Positions 26,115 to 35,289 are shown, counted from the first letter of the stretch. The stretch: DNA of 64,000 nucleotides from Gammaproteobacteria bacterium (GCA_015709615.1 CP054179.1:2604001-2668000); one strand, 5' to 3'. Program-made: numbers and translations. The notes: generated by a model not told the origin, from the sequence alone.

Positions 26115-27290
26115 TTAAGTGGCGGAGTACGCATCGCCTGTAAGTAGCATTACGGAAATCTCTGGCTTTGATGCTTTGATCGTATCGACCGATGCAACAT
26201 ACCGAGTTGGCTCGGCATGCGGGATTGCTACTCCGTACTTGTCGTTGAGATCAGATGGCCTCATTTCAAAGCAAGCCAGCCCGGCGCCCAACGTAATAAG
26301 CTTACTCCCGAGCGGTGTAACCACTAGCCGACAACCACCCATAATAGTCATACTGTTACGGTAACGCTGCATCGCACCGAGCAGTTGACGATATGCCTCA
26401 AATGGGTTCGACTCATGGGCGTACAAGATATTTGACGTAGGAGTTTGTCGACTGTCGAACAACGGTATCTTGTACTCCACTAGCAAATTGTCAGCACGCC
26501 TAGGGTTGCGTGAGGGATGTGGCAGAACAGGGCATATCTCTGCTGAGTTGGGAATCACTGCGGAAGCCATGACTTTTTGAAGTTGGCTTACACGTCCCTC
26601 TCCCAAGATGGGGAACCAAACCAGAGGCCAGTCCTGGACGCTCTCTGCATGCAGAGCGCCAGAAAAACCTGGAATCATGACGAGGTCATTGCTTGGATCC
26701 TCGGCCTGAATGTGTCCGTCAAGAGCAGCATCTTCGCCTACCAGGACTTGGAAGTTCACACCGTTCGCCGTCAGTGGCGAGATTTCACCTCCGGCATTCT
26801 TGTTGGGAACGAGCTTGTTAAGCAAGCTCGTCAGCAACGAGAGGTAAGCAACACGCGGAAGAGAGCTGACATCCAAGACAATGTCGGTCTGGTCTGTCAC
26901 TTCGGCCAGTACCTGGCTCGTTCCGAGTTTTAGGGCAGTTCCTGTGCTGAGGTCGTCCTCGCCACCCGACGATCCACCAATTGTAATAGTCTGGCAACCA
27001 CCAAACGGGGCGAAAACCGACTGGAGTGCCGCAGCGTTTTCCTCGGTCAGTTGACTGATTTCGTCATCGAGCGTGTAATCGCTGAAACCGATCAACAGAA
27101 GTTGCGCTTTCTCGATTCTACGCCCTGAGGCCTGCACGCTTGAAACGAATTCGCGCATGACATTCTGGGCTCGGACATCGAAACCGCGCCCCGCGATATA
27201 GAGAATCCTGACCGGTCGGGAATCAAACAGCTGATCCCATAACTCGTGGACATCGCGCCCGCGTCGAAAGATGTAGTGGTCCCAAAGCAT
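26115..27290 (-). CDS. Unknown Rossmann-like protein, last gene of the six-gene operon
   Basis: I do not recognise this 391-residue protein. From the ATG at 27290, two bases after the ATPase stop (an upstream ATG at 27347 would overlap that gene), the chain opens with a charged helix. A beta-strand motif PVRILYIAGRGFDVRAQNVM with following helix, then RRIEKAQLLLIGFSDYTLDD, suggest a Rossmann-type alpha/beta fold. A later QTDIVLDVSSLPRVAYLSLL strand-helix unit and a C-terminal half rich in beta strands follow. No membrane segment or signal peptide. It is strictly coupled to the ATPase, so the two probably act together. Confidence 0.72.
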   Translation of the reverse strand: MLWDHYIFRRGRDVHELWDQLFDSRPVRILYIAGRGFDVRAQNVMREFVSSVQASGRRIEKAQLLLIGFSDYTLDDEISQLTEENAAALQSVFAPFGGCQTITIGGSSGGEDDLSTGTALKLGTSQVLAEVTDQTDIVLDVSSLPRVAYLSLLTSLLNKLVPNKNAGGEISPLTANGVNFQVLVGEDAALDGHIQAEDPSNDLVMIPGFSGALHAESVQDWPLVWFPILGEGRVSQLQKVMASAVIPNSAEICPVLPHPSRNPRRADNLLVEYKIPLFDSRQTPTSNILYAHESNPFEAYRQLLGAMQRYRNSMTIMGGCRLVVTPLGSKLITLGAGLACFEMRPSDLNDKYGVAIPHAEPTRYVASVDTIKASKPEISVMLLTGDAYSAT

Positions 27291-27292
27291 TC

Positions 27293-29215
27293 TTAGCTCA
27301 TCTCCAACTTGCGTCGCCGGTTCGGAACAAAACCGCGCTCCATCCAATCGATGAGCTCACTTACTGATACGTCCTGCCATCCCCCCATTTGCACTGGCAG
27401 TCCGTAACAGGCACAAAGCGTCCGATTCAGATAGAAGATCATTCCGCTTTCCCGTGATGCACTTGCAGAGCTTTGTTTCGTTACAACAAGATTATCGGCA
27501 GCGCATTCGGCAAGCACTCGGGTCAGAATATCGCCCATGCCGCCCAGGGCTCTTGAGGTCGAATGTAGCTTGGCAAACTCCGTTTGAGACAAACGTATAC
27601 CCGTTACTCCCGGGGCATAGGGCGCGTTTCGCTGAAATGTTTTTTCGCGACAAAACCCGCCTATCGAATCGAGAAGTCGGAAGGCACGTGAACCCTCAGT
27701 ATGATTTTTCGGAATAAACTCGCGTTTGCGCTTCGCCGCTTCGACGAGAAGTTTCTCTTGTTCAGATGGCGATAGAACCAATTGCGGTTTCCGTAATACT
27801 TGTTTTGCTTGCAACCCAACGTAGAGGGCGGCGGCAAGTGATAACAACTCCTCAATATTGCTTGTCGCCAATACGCATAGGCGTTCGAGACCATAGTAGT
27901 ACGGGATCTTTAGTTCGTCATGGATGAAGATTTCCGCAGCGCCACGTACCTGAGAATTGTCTTTATCCTCGAGCTCCTCCATCGATAGCGCCAAGTCAAG
28001 TGTCATCTGCCTCTTTGCTTCGTCGCGAGTTATCCACGTACGTATGACGTACATGTCGATGAGCGCTTCGATCGTCGGTTCTGCGACTCGTTGTTGAGCT
28101 CGTGCCAACCATTCGCTGTATCGAACATTGCCCTCATGCCTGCGCACCTCAGTATTAAAAGCCTCGATCCCTCGAGTGACCTCTTCCCTGATTTCGTCGG
28201 GAGAATATTCGCTTTGGAGACACTGCGAGAATGAGCTTGATGCAACGACGTCTTGGAGGGACATTCGCCGGTCAAGAATATTCTGCGCGAACGCCATGAA
28301 CTGGTGGGTACCCTTGGACCCGCTCCACATGTCCTCAAGTGCGTATTCGCGCAGGTCACGTCCTTGGCGAGCCCCCTGCGAAAGTAGATCATTTCCAAGT
28401 GCGCTTGCTCTCTCGGCAAGCCATACTGGAATGGTGGGACGCAATACCGTAAGCTCGTCAATCAGGAGTGTTCGCTGCTTCCGACGTAATTTGTGGAGAT
28501 CGTCAATCATCAGAAGGCGCCGCGGTGCAACGATTCGATCCTTGAAATGGAAGCTAACGGATTGAAGCCAGAGAATGCTCTCAAATCGCACATGCAATGG
28601 CATGCTTGCATCCTGATGGCCAGCAAATGCGTCAAGCTGTGCGTAGACGCGTTGCTCATGCTGCTCTGCCCAGGCCACGAGCTGACGGGGGTCTTCGTGG
28701 CGTGGAATACACTTCAGGTCGGCGGCGGACTCACCGTAAGTCAAGCGAACCGCGCCAAGTTGCTCGGTAGAACTGATGCCGACCAAAGCACTGATACTGC
28801 GCAGCGTCCGAAGTACAACTCGGCAATCCAGTAGCGCTCGGAACAACCCTTCATTTGCGAGCTCGGCGCCTGGAGGAAGGTCGGCATAACCAGAGGCGCA
28901 CGACAAGATGACACCAAGCATTTGCGGACCGTCCTGATCATCGACCACTCCGCGAGAGACAAGGTGTTTAAATGATTCTGTGAGTTCAGGAATATGCCGC
29001 GAACTCCAGAATGCACCTAATGCTGTCGGCGTAAACGCCCGTAGTAGCGTCGTCTTACCGGCCCCGGGCGCACTGCGGAAAATATGTACTGCCCCCTCGA
29101 AAGCGTCCTCTGCCAACTTCTCCAATATCTTCGGGGAGAACAGTCGGGCGAAATCCATGTCCGATGTAGTTCGCTCGGACATCCTTTCGAGAAAAGGGTT
29201 AGCCTTGTATGCCAT
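27293..29215 (-). CDS. AAA/STAND-like ATPase of the operon
   Basis: 640-residue P-loop ATPase. From the ATG at 29215, which overlaps the previous stop as TAATG, residues 49-56 are APGAGKTT (Walker A) and residues 234-243 are LLMIDDLHKL (Walker B with the DD variant). A long helical C-terminal region follows, with no extra domain I can name. The pattern resembles ORC/CDC6-type AAA ATPases used in bacterial conflict systems, but the assignment is from motifs only. An in-frame TTG/ATG further upstream would overlap the previous gene by 124 bp and is unlikely. Probably the nucleotide-driven sensor or switch of the system. Confidence 0.78.
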   Translation of the reverse strand: MAYKANPFLERMSERTTSDMDFARLFSPKILEKLAEDAFEGAVHIFRSAPGAGKTTLLRAFTPTALGAFWSSRHIPELTESFKHLVSRGVVDDQDGPQMLGVILSCASGYADLPPGAELANEGLFRALLDCRVVLRTLRSISALVGISSTEQLGAVRLTYGESAADLKCIPRHEDPRQLVAWAEQHEQRVYAQLDAFAGHQDASMPLHVRFESILWLQSVSFHFKDRIVAPRRLLMIDDLHKLRRKQRTLLIDELTVLRPTIPVWLAERASALGNDLLSQGARQGRDLREYALEDMWSGSKGTHQFMAFAQNILDRRMSLQDVVASSSFSQCLQSEYSPDEIREEVTRGIEAFNTEVRRHEGNVRYSEWLARAQQRVAEPTIEALIDMYVIRTWITRDEAKRQMTLDLALSMEELEDKDNSQVRGAAEIFIHDELKIPYYYGLERLCVLATSNIEELLSLAAALYVGLQAKQVLRKPQLVLSPSEQEKLLVEAAKRKREFIPKNHTEGSRAFRLLDSIGGFCREKTFQRNAPYAPGVTGIRLSQTEFAKLHSTSRALGGMGDILTRVLAECAADNLVVTKQSSASASRESGMIFYLNRTLCACYGLPVQMGGWQDVSVSELIDWMERGFVPNRRRKLEMS

Positions 29216-30321
29216 TAGAACTCTCTGTGCCTGCTCATCCTTGGGAACAGGCCGAACGGGTTGAAGGATTCCGGTCCCCAAAGCAGATAGATGGAGTTGT
29301 TTGGCGTGTTGTGTGATAAAACTACGGGCAATGCGCATCCGGCAAAGCCAAGCCGAGCGTCTGCGGTTCCCCCAACAGCAATGTGCTTATCCGTTGCCCG
29401 AACGTCATAGTACGCCGTGTTGGCCAGCAAGTTGCTTAGCGGGAGAGAAACGTTCTGCGTCAGAGCGATATCCGGCTCTATGGGGCAAAGGACTCTAATC
29501 TGGAGCGGCTTGTATCCGAATTCGGACGTGAATCGTTCAACCCAGTATTCAATGTGATCGATTGCCTGGCGGGTCGCTACGTAGAGCAACAAGAAGACCT
29601 CGTAGTGCACCGGATCTACCAGATCGCCCCGATGTAGCCTGTCGTAGATCTTCCGAATTTTGCCCTTGAAGACGCCTTTGCTCGCATCATAGCGAATATA
29701 GGTGTTACCGCTCCCGGAAAAGTCGTCTAGAAGCCAGATCAGATTGAATCGTGCTTGCTCTGCAGGATACCCATTCTTCTTCAGCGTCTCCTCAAGATCA
29801 TCGGTCATTTCCTCGGCCTTGTCTTCACCAAGTTCATAGGCCTGCCATATTTGCTCGTTGCTGATCGCATTGCCGCTCGCGCGTCGAAGCTCGTTCGTCC
29901 TGGCACCATCGCTGAGTCCCAGATAGAGCGATTTGATTCGTAGTTCCTCGAAACGTCTATGACGAACAATCTTCATTATCCGATGGCTGGGTATGTCATA
30001 TTCCTCTGCCACCAGACGCATGCGCTCCTGCACTATCACATCTGGGTAGGCGGTACGGACTAAGTGCGAGAATTCTTCGTCAGAGAGGTACACCAACCGC
30101 TCGGTGACCAGCTCGAGAGCTGCTTCACGGTCAGGCTCGGCGAATTGGTTCAACCAGAGCGCCAAGTTTTCTATGAACCGGCGCCCAGGCCCGAATCGTT
30201 GATAGTGGTCATACTTGTAGTCGGCGAGTAGCTGCAGCTTGGGCAGGATTCGTGAGACTGTCGCCTCATCATGCCATCCCATGACTGTAGCCAGAAGTTG
30301 CGCAGCATTTTGATCTCGCAT
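29215..30321 (-). CDS. Phosphoribosyltransferase-like protein
   Basis: 368 residues. A helical N-terminal half of about 190 residues is followed by a type I phosphoribosyltransferase-like core. Residues 195-205 read IWLLDDFSGSG, closely matching the PRPP-binding loop (hydrophobic strand, two acidic residues, then SGS/T). After it comes a segment (about 205-300) with KIRKIYDRLHRGDLVDPVHY and a strand HYEVFLLLYVAT. It would bind PRPP or a nucleotide. Whether it is a transferase or an effector is not evident. It lies 17 bp after the SIS-HAD gene and is coupled to the ATPase. Confidence 0.68.
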   Translation of the reverse strand: MRDQNAAQLLATVMGWHDEATVSRILPKLQLLADYKYDHYQRFGPGRRFIENLALWLNQFAEPDREAALELVTERLVYLSDEEFSHLVRTAYPDVIVQERMRLVAEEYDIPSHRIMKIVRHRRFEELRIKSLYLGLSDGARTNELRRASGNAISNEQIWQAYELGEDKAEEMTDDLEETLKKNGYPAEQARFNLIWLLDDFSGSGNTYIRYDASKGVFKGKIRKIYDRLHRGDLVDPVHYEVFLLLYVATRQAIDHIEYWVERFTSEFGYKPLQIRVLCPIEPDIALTQNVSLPLSNLLANTAYYDVRATDKHIAVGGTADARLGFAGCALPVVLSHNTPNNSIYLLWGPESFNPFGLFPRMSRHREF

Positions 30322-30338
30322 GTATCGACCTGATGTCC

Positions 30339-32282
30339 TTAATGGGGTATTGAAATATGAAACCGGTTGGCACCAGATTCAATTGTGATCTGATTGAGAT
30401 ACCAAAGTGTCGCGTCCACGTCCCGCAAATGAGCTGGTGCTAGCTTCCAGCCACGATCAAGCCTTCGTGAGGGGACGTCTACACTCAAAGAATACTTGTG
30501 CTCAAGCAATGCCGTGTCGTTGCCAGGCCATGCCCCCTGATCACCCATCGTCAATATAGCTTGCGGGTCTATTTTGAAATTTTGGATGATGTGCGCAATC
30601 AATCTCGCTTTGCTTATACCCTTAGCCAGCACATCAATTGAATGCTTGCTTCTAACCATACTCGATAAATCAAGTCCAGCCTGGCGTAACGAGTCGGCCA
30701 TCACAAACCACATCTGCTCGGTCGACAGCCCTTCGCGGAAGCGAATACTGACTTGGTAGGGATGGGTAGTTCTTACATCCTGAATAGGTACACCCAGATT
30801 TCTCAATCGCACCGCGATTCGATTAACATGACTTAAAAACTCGCTGGTTTCGATCCTTTGTTCTGGTGCTGAGGCAGCACTGCCAACCCATCCCCCGTTA
30901 TAAAGACCAAGCTGGATATGTCCCAATACGTCGGATGAGAGGCTCTCCTGCAGACGCTCCTGAATTGAGCCTCCACGACCAGATGCTATACCAACGACAA
31001 CCCCGGCCTGTACCAGTTTTTCGATTTGTTCCAACACGCTCTTTGGTGGCGCCCCATCCTTCCTTTGTGAGCTACAAAGAGTACCATCATAGTCAAAGAC
31101 CACAGCATGGAAGTGCTGCTTATCTAATGCGTCACAGAATGCTTCTCGTTCGCGAAGAATCGCCCCCGTGCTTCGCGCAGAAGGCCAATGTGCACCTAGT
31201 ACTTCCGATTTTGAAAGTTCGGCACCGTCTGAGTGATTCACTGGCGCTGGAACAACGGCAAGCAAGTCGAGGTAATACAATTCCCTCCCGAACTGTGGAA
31301 CATCCGGACGTCCAGGATCTTTGCCAAGCATACGAGCAATCTCAGCAACGAAGTGCATCTGCGCGATAATTCCCGCAATCAAATCAGAGGGGGATGAGCC
31401 GTTAAGAGGCATCGTATAAGCGGGAATGTCACTAGGCACGAGTGCAACCATATGCCCCCATAGATCACCAAGCGTTGGTTCGGTCAATACCAACATCGCG
31501 CATTCATCTGGGCGCTGCGCAAGCCAGAGGTGCCGTCCATGAGCGTATGACCGAATATCGGCCAATTGACAATGAAGCAACGCCGCTTCAGACAATTTGG
31601 ATTCAAGATCGGCGGCAATGGGGCGAAGGAGCGGCGAAAACACAACGGTCAGTGTACCGCGTCTTGCTACTTCAGTGATGAAGTCCTGTGCGTTTTCCAG
31701 CCACTCTGTAATCGACTGGTTACCGATTCGCAGATGGTCTAGTTGCGAGGGTAGCGCATCCTTGTGGCGGTGTTGGTCGAGCTCACCATAAGCTCGGGCA
31801 ACGACTGTTGCATCTAACAACAGACTGTTGGTTGCCAGATAGCCATCTTTCTTTTCGAGATCGAAGACGTGCGCACTTACATCCGTAAGTCCGCTTACAC
31901 ACTCCTGTAGTGGACTGCTTGTGCGATTGGTCAGAACGTGGATCGTTCTCGCGCTATGCCTGCGCGCTCGCCGCAATGCTTCAGAGATATCTGGATTTCG
32001 TCCTTCGGCAGAGATAAGGAATACCGGACTGGATGCCGCCAGCGTAGGATTGCAGATTACCTCCAAAGGGGTAACCGGTCTGGATACACGCCCCGTATAC
32101 GTCTCGTGCAAATTGCACAGCAATGACGCCACCGTATACGACCCACCTGAGCCGACGCCAATGATACTTGATTCACAAGCGGCCGCTATTGCCGATCTCA
32201 GCGGCGCCACATCGAGCATCAAACCATGCTGATATGTCGCTGCAAGCTGATCTAGCTCCGTATCGTAATGGCTGTTATCCAT
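30339..32282 (-). CDS. SIS-domain / HAD-phosphatase fusion
   Basis: 647-residue fusion. The N-terminal half (about 25-345) looks like a double SIS (sugar isomerase) module: SIIGVGSGGSYTVASLLCNL contains the phosphosugar-binding loop, and PVFLISAEGRNPDISEALRR is the usual second strand-helix. The C-terminal half (about 385-620) is a HAD phosphatase with motif I FDYDGTLCS, motif II (IASGRG) and a motif IV-type GD..(10)..GNDTALLE, of the Cof/IIB class. Combined, it would bind a phosphosugar and remove or move a phosphate. It starts 10 bp after NADAR. Confidence 0.78.
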   Translation of the reverse strand: MDNSHYDTELDQLAATYQHGLMLDVAPLRSAIAAACESSIIGVGSGGSYTVASLLCNLHETYTGRVSRPVTPLEVICNPTLAASSPVFLISAEGRNPDISEALRRARRHSARTIHVLTNRTSSPLQECVSGLTDVSAHVFDLEKKDGYLATNSLLLDATVVARAYGELDQHRHKDALPSQLDHLRIGNQSITEWLENAQDFITEVARRGTLTVVFSPLLRPIAADLESKLSEAALLHCQLADIRSYAHGRHLWLAQRPDECAMLVLTEPTLGDLWGHMVALVPSDIPAYTMPLNGSSPSDLIAGIIAQMHFVAEIARMLGKDPGRPDVPQFGRELYYLDLLAVVPAPVNHSDGAELSKSEVLGAHWPSARSTGAILREREAFCDALDKQHFHAVVFDYDGTLCSSQRKDGAPPKSVLEQIEKLVQAGVVVGIASGRGGSIQERLQESLSSDVLGHIQLGLYNGGWVGSAASAPEQRIETSEFLSHVNRIAVRLRNLGVPIQDVRTTHPYQVSIRFREGLSTEQMWFVMADSLRQAGLDLSSMVRSKHSIDVLAKGISKARLIAHIIQNFKIDPQAILTMGDQGAWPGNDTALLEHKYSLSVDVPSRRLDRGWKLAPAHLRDVDATLWYLNQITIESGANRFHISIPH

Positions 32283-32292
32283 CTTGGATACA

Positions 32293-32898
32293 TCAGCACG
32301 CTAGCTCGACTATCGCCATTCCCGACAAGGAATGGGCTCGCGATTTTCCGTTCGGCTTCGTATTACTTTTTGACTGTACAGACTTGCTCCTAAGCTCTGA
32401 ACGCAGCTCCATGAGGAGGACTCCCAGCATATTTTTGCCTTTTCCGTTCACTTCACCCCACAGACGATTGACGGGGTTATCTGTCTTAGCCGACTCAACT
32501 AATCGCGCATCCCCCGTGGAAAGGAGCAATTCACGGAGATCCTGATGCTGGGTGAATTTGGCACGCAATACGCCCCGCATCCGATCGAACTTCACCTTCG
32601 ACCAGTCCGGAACAATATCCCACGTATATAACCCATGAGCAGCCATTGCCACCAGCGATGGACTTGGTGCGCTCAAAATCCATTCGCGCACCGATTCCTT
32701 GGCTGCCTTGCCTGCCTGGTATGCATGCTCAGATGTCGGATACTCGCGTCCCTCAAACACTATGGGGCGCCTGTATAGGTTACTGAACACCCCATAGGGC
32801 TTCTCATTCGCACGATAGAAATGAATCTCAGGCAAACCTGCATCATCGTTACACCCCTGCATTGAAGAGGCTTTCTGGGGTTTCGCGGATCTTTTCAT
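32293..32898 (-). CDS. NADAR-family (YbiA/RibX-like) protein
   Basis: 201 residues. A basic N-terminal leader is followed (residue about 24 on) by a complete NADAR domain. EIHFYRANEKPYGVFSNLYR has the family start; REYPTSEHAYQAGKA, KVKFDRMRGVLRAKFTQHQD and the ending NRLWGEVNGKGKNMLGVLLM contain the conserved active-site stretches. NADAR enzymes cleave N-glycosidic bonds in riboflavin intermediates or reverse ADP-ribosylation of guanine. ATG at 32898 has AAGGA eight bases upstream; an alternative ATG at 32862 lacks one. Its first 50 bp overlap the previous gene. Confidence 0.85.
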   Translation of the reverse strand: MKRSAKPQKASSMQGCNDDAGLPEIHFYRANEKPYGVFSNLYRRPIVFEGREYPTSEHAYQAGKAAKESVREWILSAPSPSLVAMAAHGLYTWDIVPDWSKVKFDRMRGVLRAKFTQHQDLRELLLSTGDARLVESAKTDNPVNRLWGEVNGKGKNMLGVLLMELRSELRSKSVQSKSNTKPNGKSRAHSLSGMAIVELAC

Positions 32899-33085
32899 TT
32901 ACGGGTTTCCTTCGCAGAATCGGGCAGGGTGCAGACATCTTGCAATGATTAACCAGCAGTACCTCCACTAAATTGGTGAGACTGCGACGATCCTGGATCG
33001 CCACTATTTCGCATGTAGCCTTGATTTCAGGATCGCTCCACAAGATCATGATTACGGTCTTGACTCTTGGACGGCTTCTAGGCAT
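32849..33085 (-). CDS. Small ribbon-helix-helix-like protein, first gene of the operon
   Basis: 78-residue protein with a basic N-terminus and the segment IKATCEIVAIQDRRSLTNLV, then EVLLVNHC, which fits a ribbon-helix-helix DNA-binding domain. The first 15-20 residues are basic. It would be the most upstream gene of the operon and could regulate it. Start uncertain: the ATG at 33085 has no strong Shine-Dalgarno, and an in-frame ATG at 33049 is also possible. The stop overlaps the NADAR gene by 50 bp. Family assignment is tentative. Confidence 0.5.
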   Translation of the reverse strand: MPRSRPRVKTVIMILWSDPEIKATCEIVAIQDRRSLTNLVEVLLVNHCKMSAPCPILRRKPVNEKIRETPESLFNAGV

Positions 33086-33179
33086 GAGAGGTAATCTGCA
33101 AAAACAATGTGGTGTGCATCATACAATAATTTGAGCCGTTCTAATACTTCTTCTACTTGTCTATTGTAGATACTGAAAG

Positions 33180-33795
33180 TGGTAACTCAGTGGGGTAAGC
33201 CCCCCACTTTGCCGGGGGACTCACAGTGGTTTGACCTATACGGCGGTCATTGGAAATCTTCTATCTCGAACAAGAGAAGGAGATTCAGGATGAAAGAGTA
33301 TCAGAGTTTGACCCACACAAGATGGGATTGTAAGTGCCATATGGTTTTCATTCCGAAGAAGCGTATATTTAGGGTATTGCGCAAGCATCTGGGCGAGATA
33401 TTCCACGAACTTGCGGGATATAAGGAAGCGAAGATTGTAGAAGGGCACATTATGCCGGATCACGTGCACATGTGCATCAGCATTCCACCGAAATATGCGG
33501 TGTCGAACGTGATGGGGTACATCAAGGGGAAAAGCGCAATTGCGATAGTGAGGCGCTTCAGAGGTCGAGTAAAGAATTTTACTGGTGAGGTTCCTGGGCT
33601 CGAGGGGATTTTGTTTCGACGGTCGGACTTGATGAAGGGATAGTCAGGGCGTATATCCGCAACCAAGAGCATGAGGATGAACGCTACGATCAAATGAAAT
33701 TGGATGTTTAGCCGCCTTTTGGGCGGCTCATGGTTTAGGGCGCCTTTGAGGCGTTCACCCAATAAGCCTCCGGCTTTGCCGAAAGTAATTTAACT
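33180..33795 (+). mobile_element. IS200/IS605-family element, tnpA frameshifted
   Basis: A TnpA-type gene is bordered by hairpins typical of this family, which lacks inverted repeats. At the left is GTGGGG/CCCCCAC (about 33191-33208), with further stem-forming GC runs up to 33225. At the right, AGCCGCC/GGCGGCT (33710-33728) is followed by GCCTCCGGC/GCCG-type stems to about 33785. The exact ends cannot be fixed without comparison. No accessory tnpB gene is seen. The tnpA gene carries a one-base shift, so the copy is dead unless complemented. Confidence 0.7.
33290..33711 (+). pseudogene. Frameshifted IS200/IS605 TnpA (Y1 HUH) transposase
   Basis: Starts MKEYQSLTHTRWDCKCHMVF with GGAG upstream. 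HUH residues are present in GHIMPDHVHMCI. After EVP the original frame runs to a premature stop at 33643. The real C-terminus, WARGDFVSTVGLDEGIVRAY and IRNQEHEDERYDQMKLDV, is in the next frame, with the catalytic Tyr in AYIRNQE. A one-base loss near 33590-33600 (the F-W junction) explains this. Confidence 0.8.
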
Positions 33796-33822
33796 TTTGT
33801 ACGATAATCTGTGCCAGACAAA

Positions 33823-34194
33823 TCAAATTTTCAACGTTCTTTTATTCTTAAGCGCATCTATTAGAGTTAATGTAGCTTTTTCCCCATCATACGTAATGGC
33901 TGCATCTTTCCCAGCAACTGGTTTACCATCAATAGCCTTTAATTGGTGCACAATAAAATCCTTCTTGACCTGCTGATAAAAAACAGCATTCTCTTTATCA
34001 ATATGAATAACTTGCCCCTCATACTGATTTTTGTCGACAGGTGTTTTAGCTAAATAAATATTGTAGACACCCGGCTTGATGCCTTCATCAACCTTCTTGA
34101 TAGTGCCAACCGTCTCCCATTCATTATTATTTTGAGTTTGTAGAATCTTTTGGCCATTCATTACAATCATTCGTAGCTTTGCGGGTGTCGTCAT
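33823..34194 (-). CDS. KfrB-domain plasmid-type protein
   Basis: 123-residue small protein of the KfrB family, found on IncP-type and related conjugative plasmids. It contains GIKPGVYNIYLAKTPVDKNQ, then YEGQVIHIDKENAVFYQQV, with a conserved glycine-rich fold and a basic end. Function unknown. It lies just downstream of korB on the same strand, at the left end of the conjugation region, and marks the start of the plasmid-like DNA after the IS200 element. Confidence 0.7.
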   Translation of the reverse strand: MTTPAKLRMIVMNGQKILQTQNNNEWETVGTIKKVDEGIKPGVYNIYLAKTPVDKNQYEGQVIHIDKENAVFYQQVKKDFIVHQLKAIDGKPVAGKDAAITYDGEKATLTLIDALKNKRTLKI

Positions 34195-34233
34195 TTCAAA
34201 TTAGTTGTAAGTAGGATTACTGGCAAGATTAAT

Positions 34234-35289
34234 TTATCCTGCTTCCTGTTGTCCGGCAATTTCTTCCAGTATTTTCATGAGATCGAAAGACTCTGATCTT
34301 TCCATACCATGCAAAAAGGCGACCAATTGCAGTGCGCCGCTGCCCTTAGCTGAGAAGCTGCCGTCTTGAAGCGCTTTGATGGTGAACTGAACGATATTTG
34401 GGCAATTTCTGCCTTGCTCAAAATAATCGCTAATCTTGGTTTTTAGTAACTCTTTATTATCGTTAGACAGATCGCGCATTAAATCCTGTGGCTTGCGTTT
34501 GTCTTTTTTAATCAGGTTGTAAATAGAATCCAGCAATGAATTCGGCGTGGTTTGTTTTTGATCGTTGTTATGAGCTGAAAGAGTATTTGATTTGCCTTCA
34601 GCGCTGGATACTTGATCATCCGCAGAATTAGATGAGGGTGTTTTTTTCAGCTTTAAGAATTGACTGAATTGATAGACATCCAATCGTGATATCTCTTCTT
34701 GCGTACTGAGCGCCAGCCAAGTGATTACTTCCTCTTTATTGGCTTTATACAGCCTTGTTAAATCATAGAGTGCAGTGACATCAGTGCAACGGCCTGTCCG
34801 GTATACATCTGCGAGTGGATCAGGTAGATCAAGGAGTGTGGCATGCATGGTGATATAAGGATTGGTTTTGCCAATGAGTCTGGCAATTTCAGACTTGGTT
34901 TTACCACCGGCCAGTTGCCGTCCAATAAAGTCAGCAATCTCTCTGGAGGTTAAATCATCTCTTTGCAGATTTTCGATTACCTGATCCGCTTCGCTGTAAT
35001 CGGTATCAATGAATGCAGGAATCTTGGTTAATCCGGCATTAATGCTGGCGCGATAGCGTCGCGCCCCATGATTAATGATATAAGTTCCTGGTTTATCCGG
35101 ATTGGGGCGAACCGATATCGGTGATTTGACTCCGCGTAATTTAATCGTCTCCGTTAATTCTCGTAACGTTTCCTGATTAAACTCCTTCCTGGGTTGATGG
35201 GCATCTTCGCTGATCAGCGTAATATCAATTTCTGTTGCACCGATAGGCGCAACAAGCCCTTTTATATTTTCCTTTTTTTTCTCTGTCAT
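34234..35289 (-). CDS. korB: KorB-type ParB/Spo0J partition and repressor protein
   Basis: 351-residue ParB-family protein closely resembling KorB of IncP plasmids. The ParB N-terminal domain has TIKLRGVKSPISV, INHGARRYRASI (nucleotide-binding GERR-like box) and DYSEADQVIENLQRDDLTSR. The helix-turn-helix KSEIARLIGKTNPYITMHA follows. In IncP plasmids KorB binds 13-bp operators and represses trb and tra promoters. A candidate operator lies at 35779. The C-terminus ends in a short helical domain unlike the SH3-like KorB dimerisation domain. Divergent from trbA. Confidence 0.85.
   Translation of the reverse strand: MTEKKKENIKGLVAPIGATEIDITLISEDAHQPRKEFNQETLRELTETIKLRGVKSPISVRPNPDKPGTYIINHGARRYRASINAGLTKIPAFIDTDYSEADQVIENLQRDDLTSREIADFIGRQLAGGKTKSEIARLIGKTNPYITMHATLLDLPDPLADVYRTGRCTDVTALYDLTRLYKANKEEVITWLALSTQEEISRLDVYQFSQFLKLKKTPSSNSADDQVSSAEGKSNTLSAHNNDQKQTTPNSLLDSIYNLIKKDKRKPQDLMRDLSNDNKELLKTKISDYFEQGRNCPNIVQFTIKALQDGSFSAKGSGALQLVAFLHGMERSESFDLMKILEEIAGQQEAG

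Noticed and set aside
26115..33085. Interpretation as a known system such as a Ter-associated, Qat or TIR/SIR2 defence cluster
   Set aside because: No TerD, QueC, TatD, TIR or SIR2 domain is visible; only NADAR, SIS-HAD, PRTase-like and ATPase motifs are supported.
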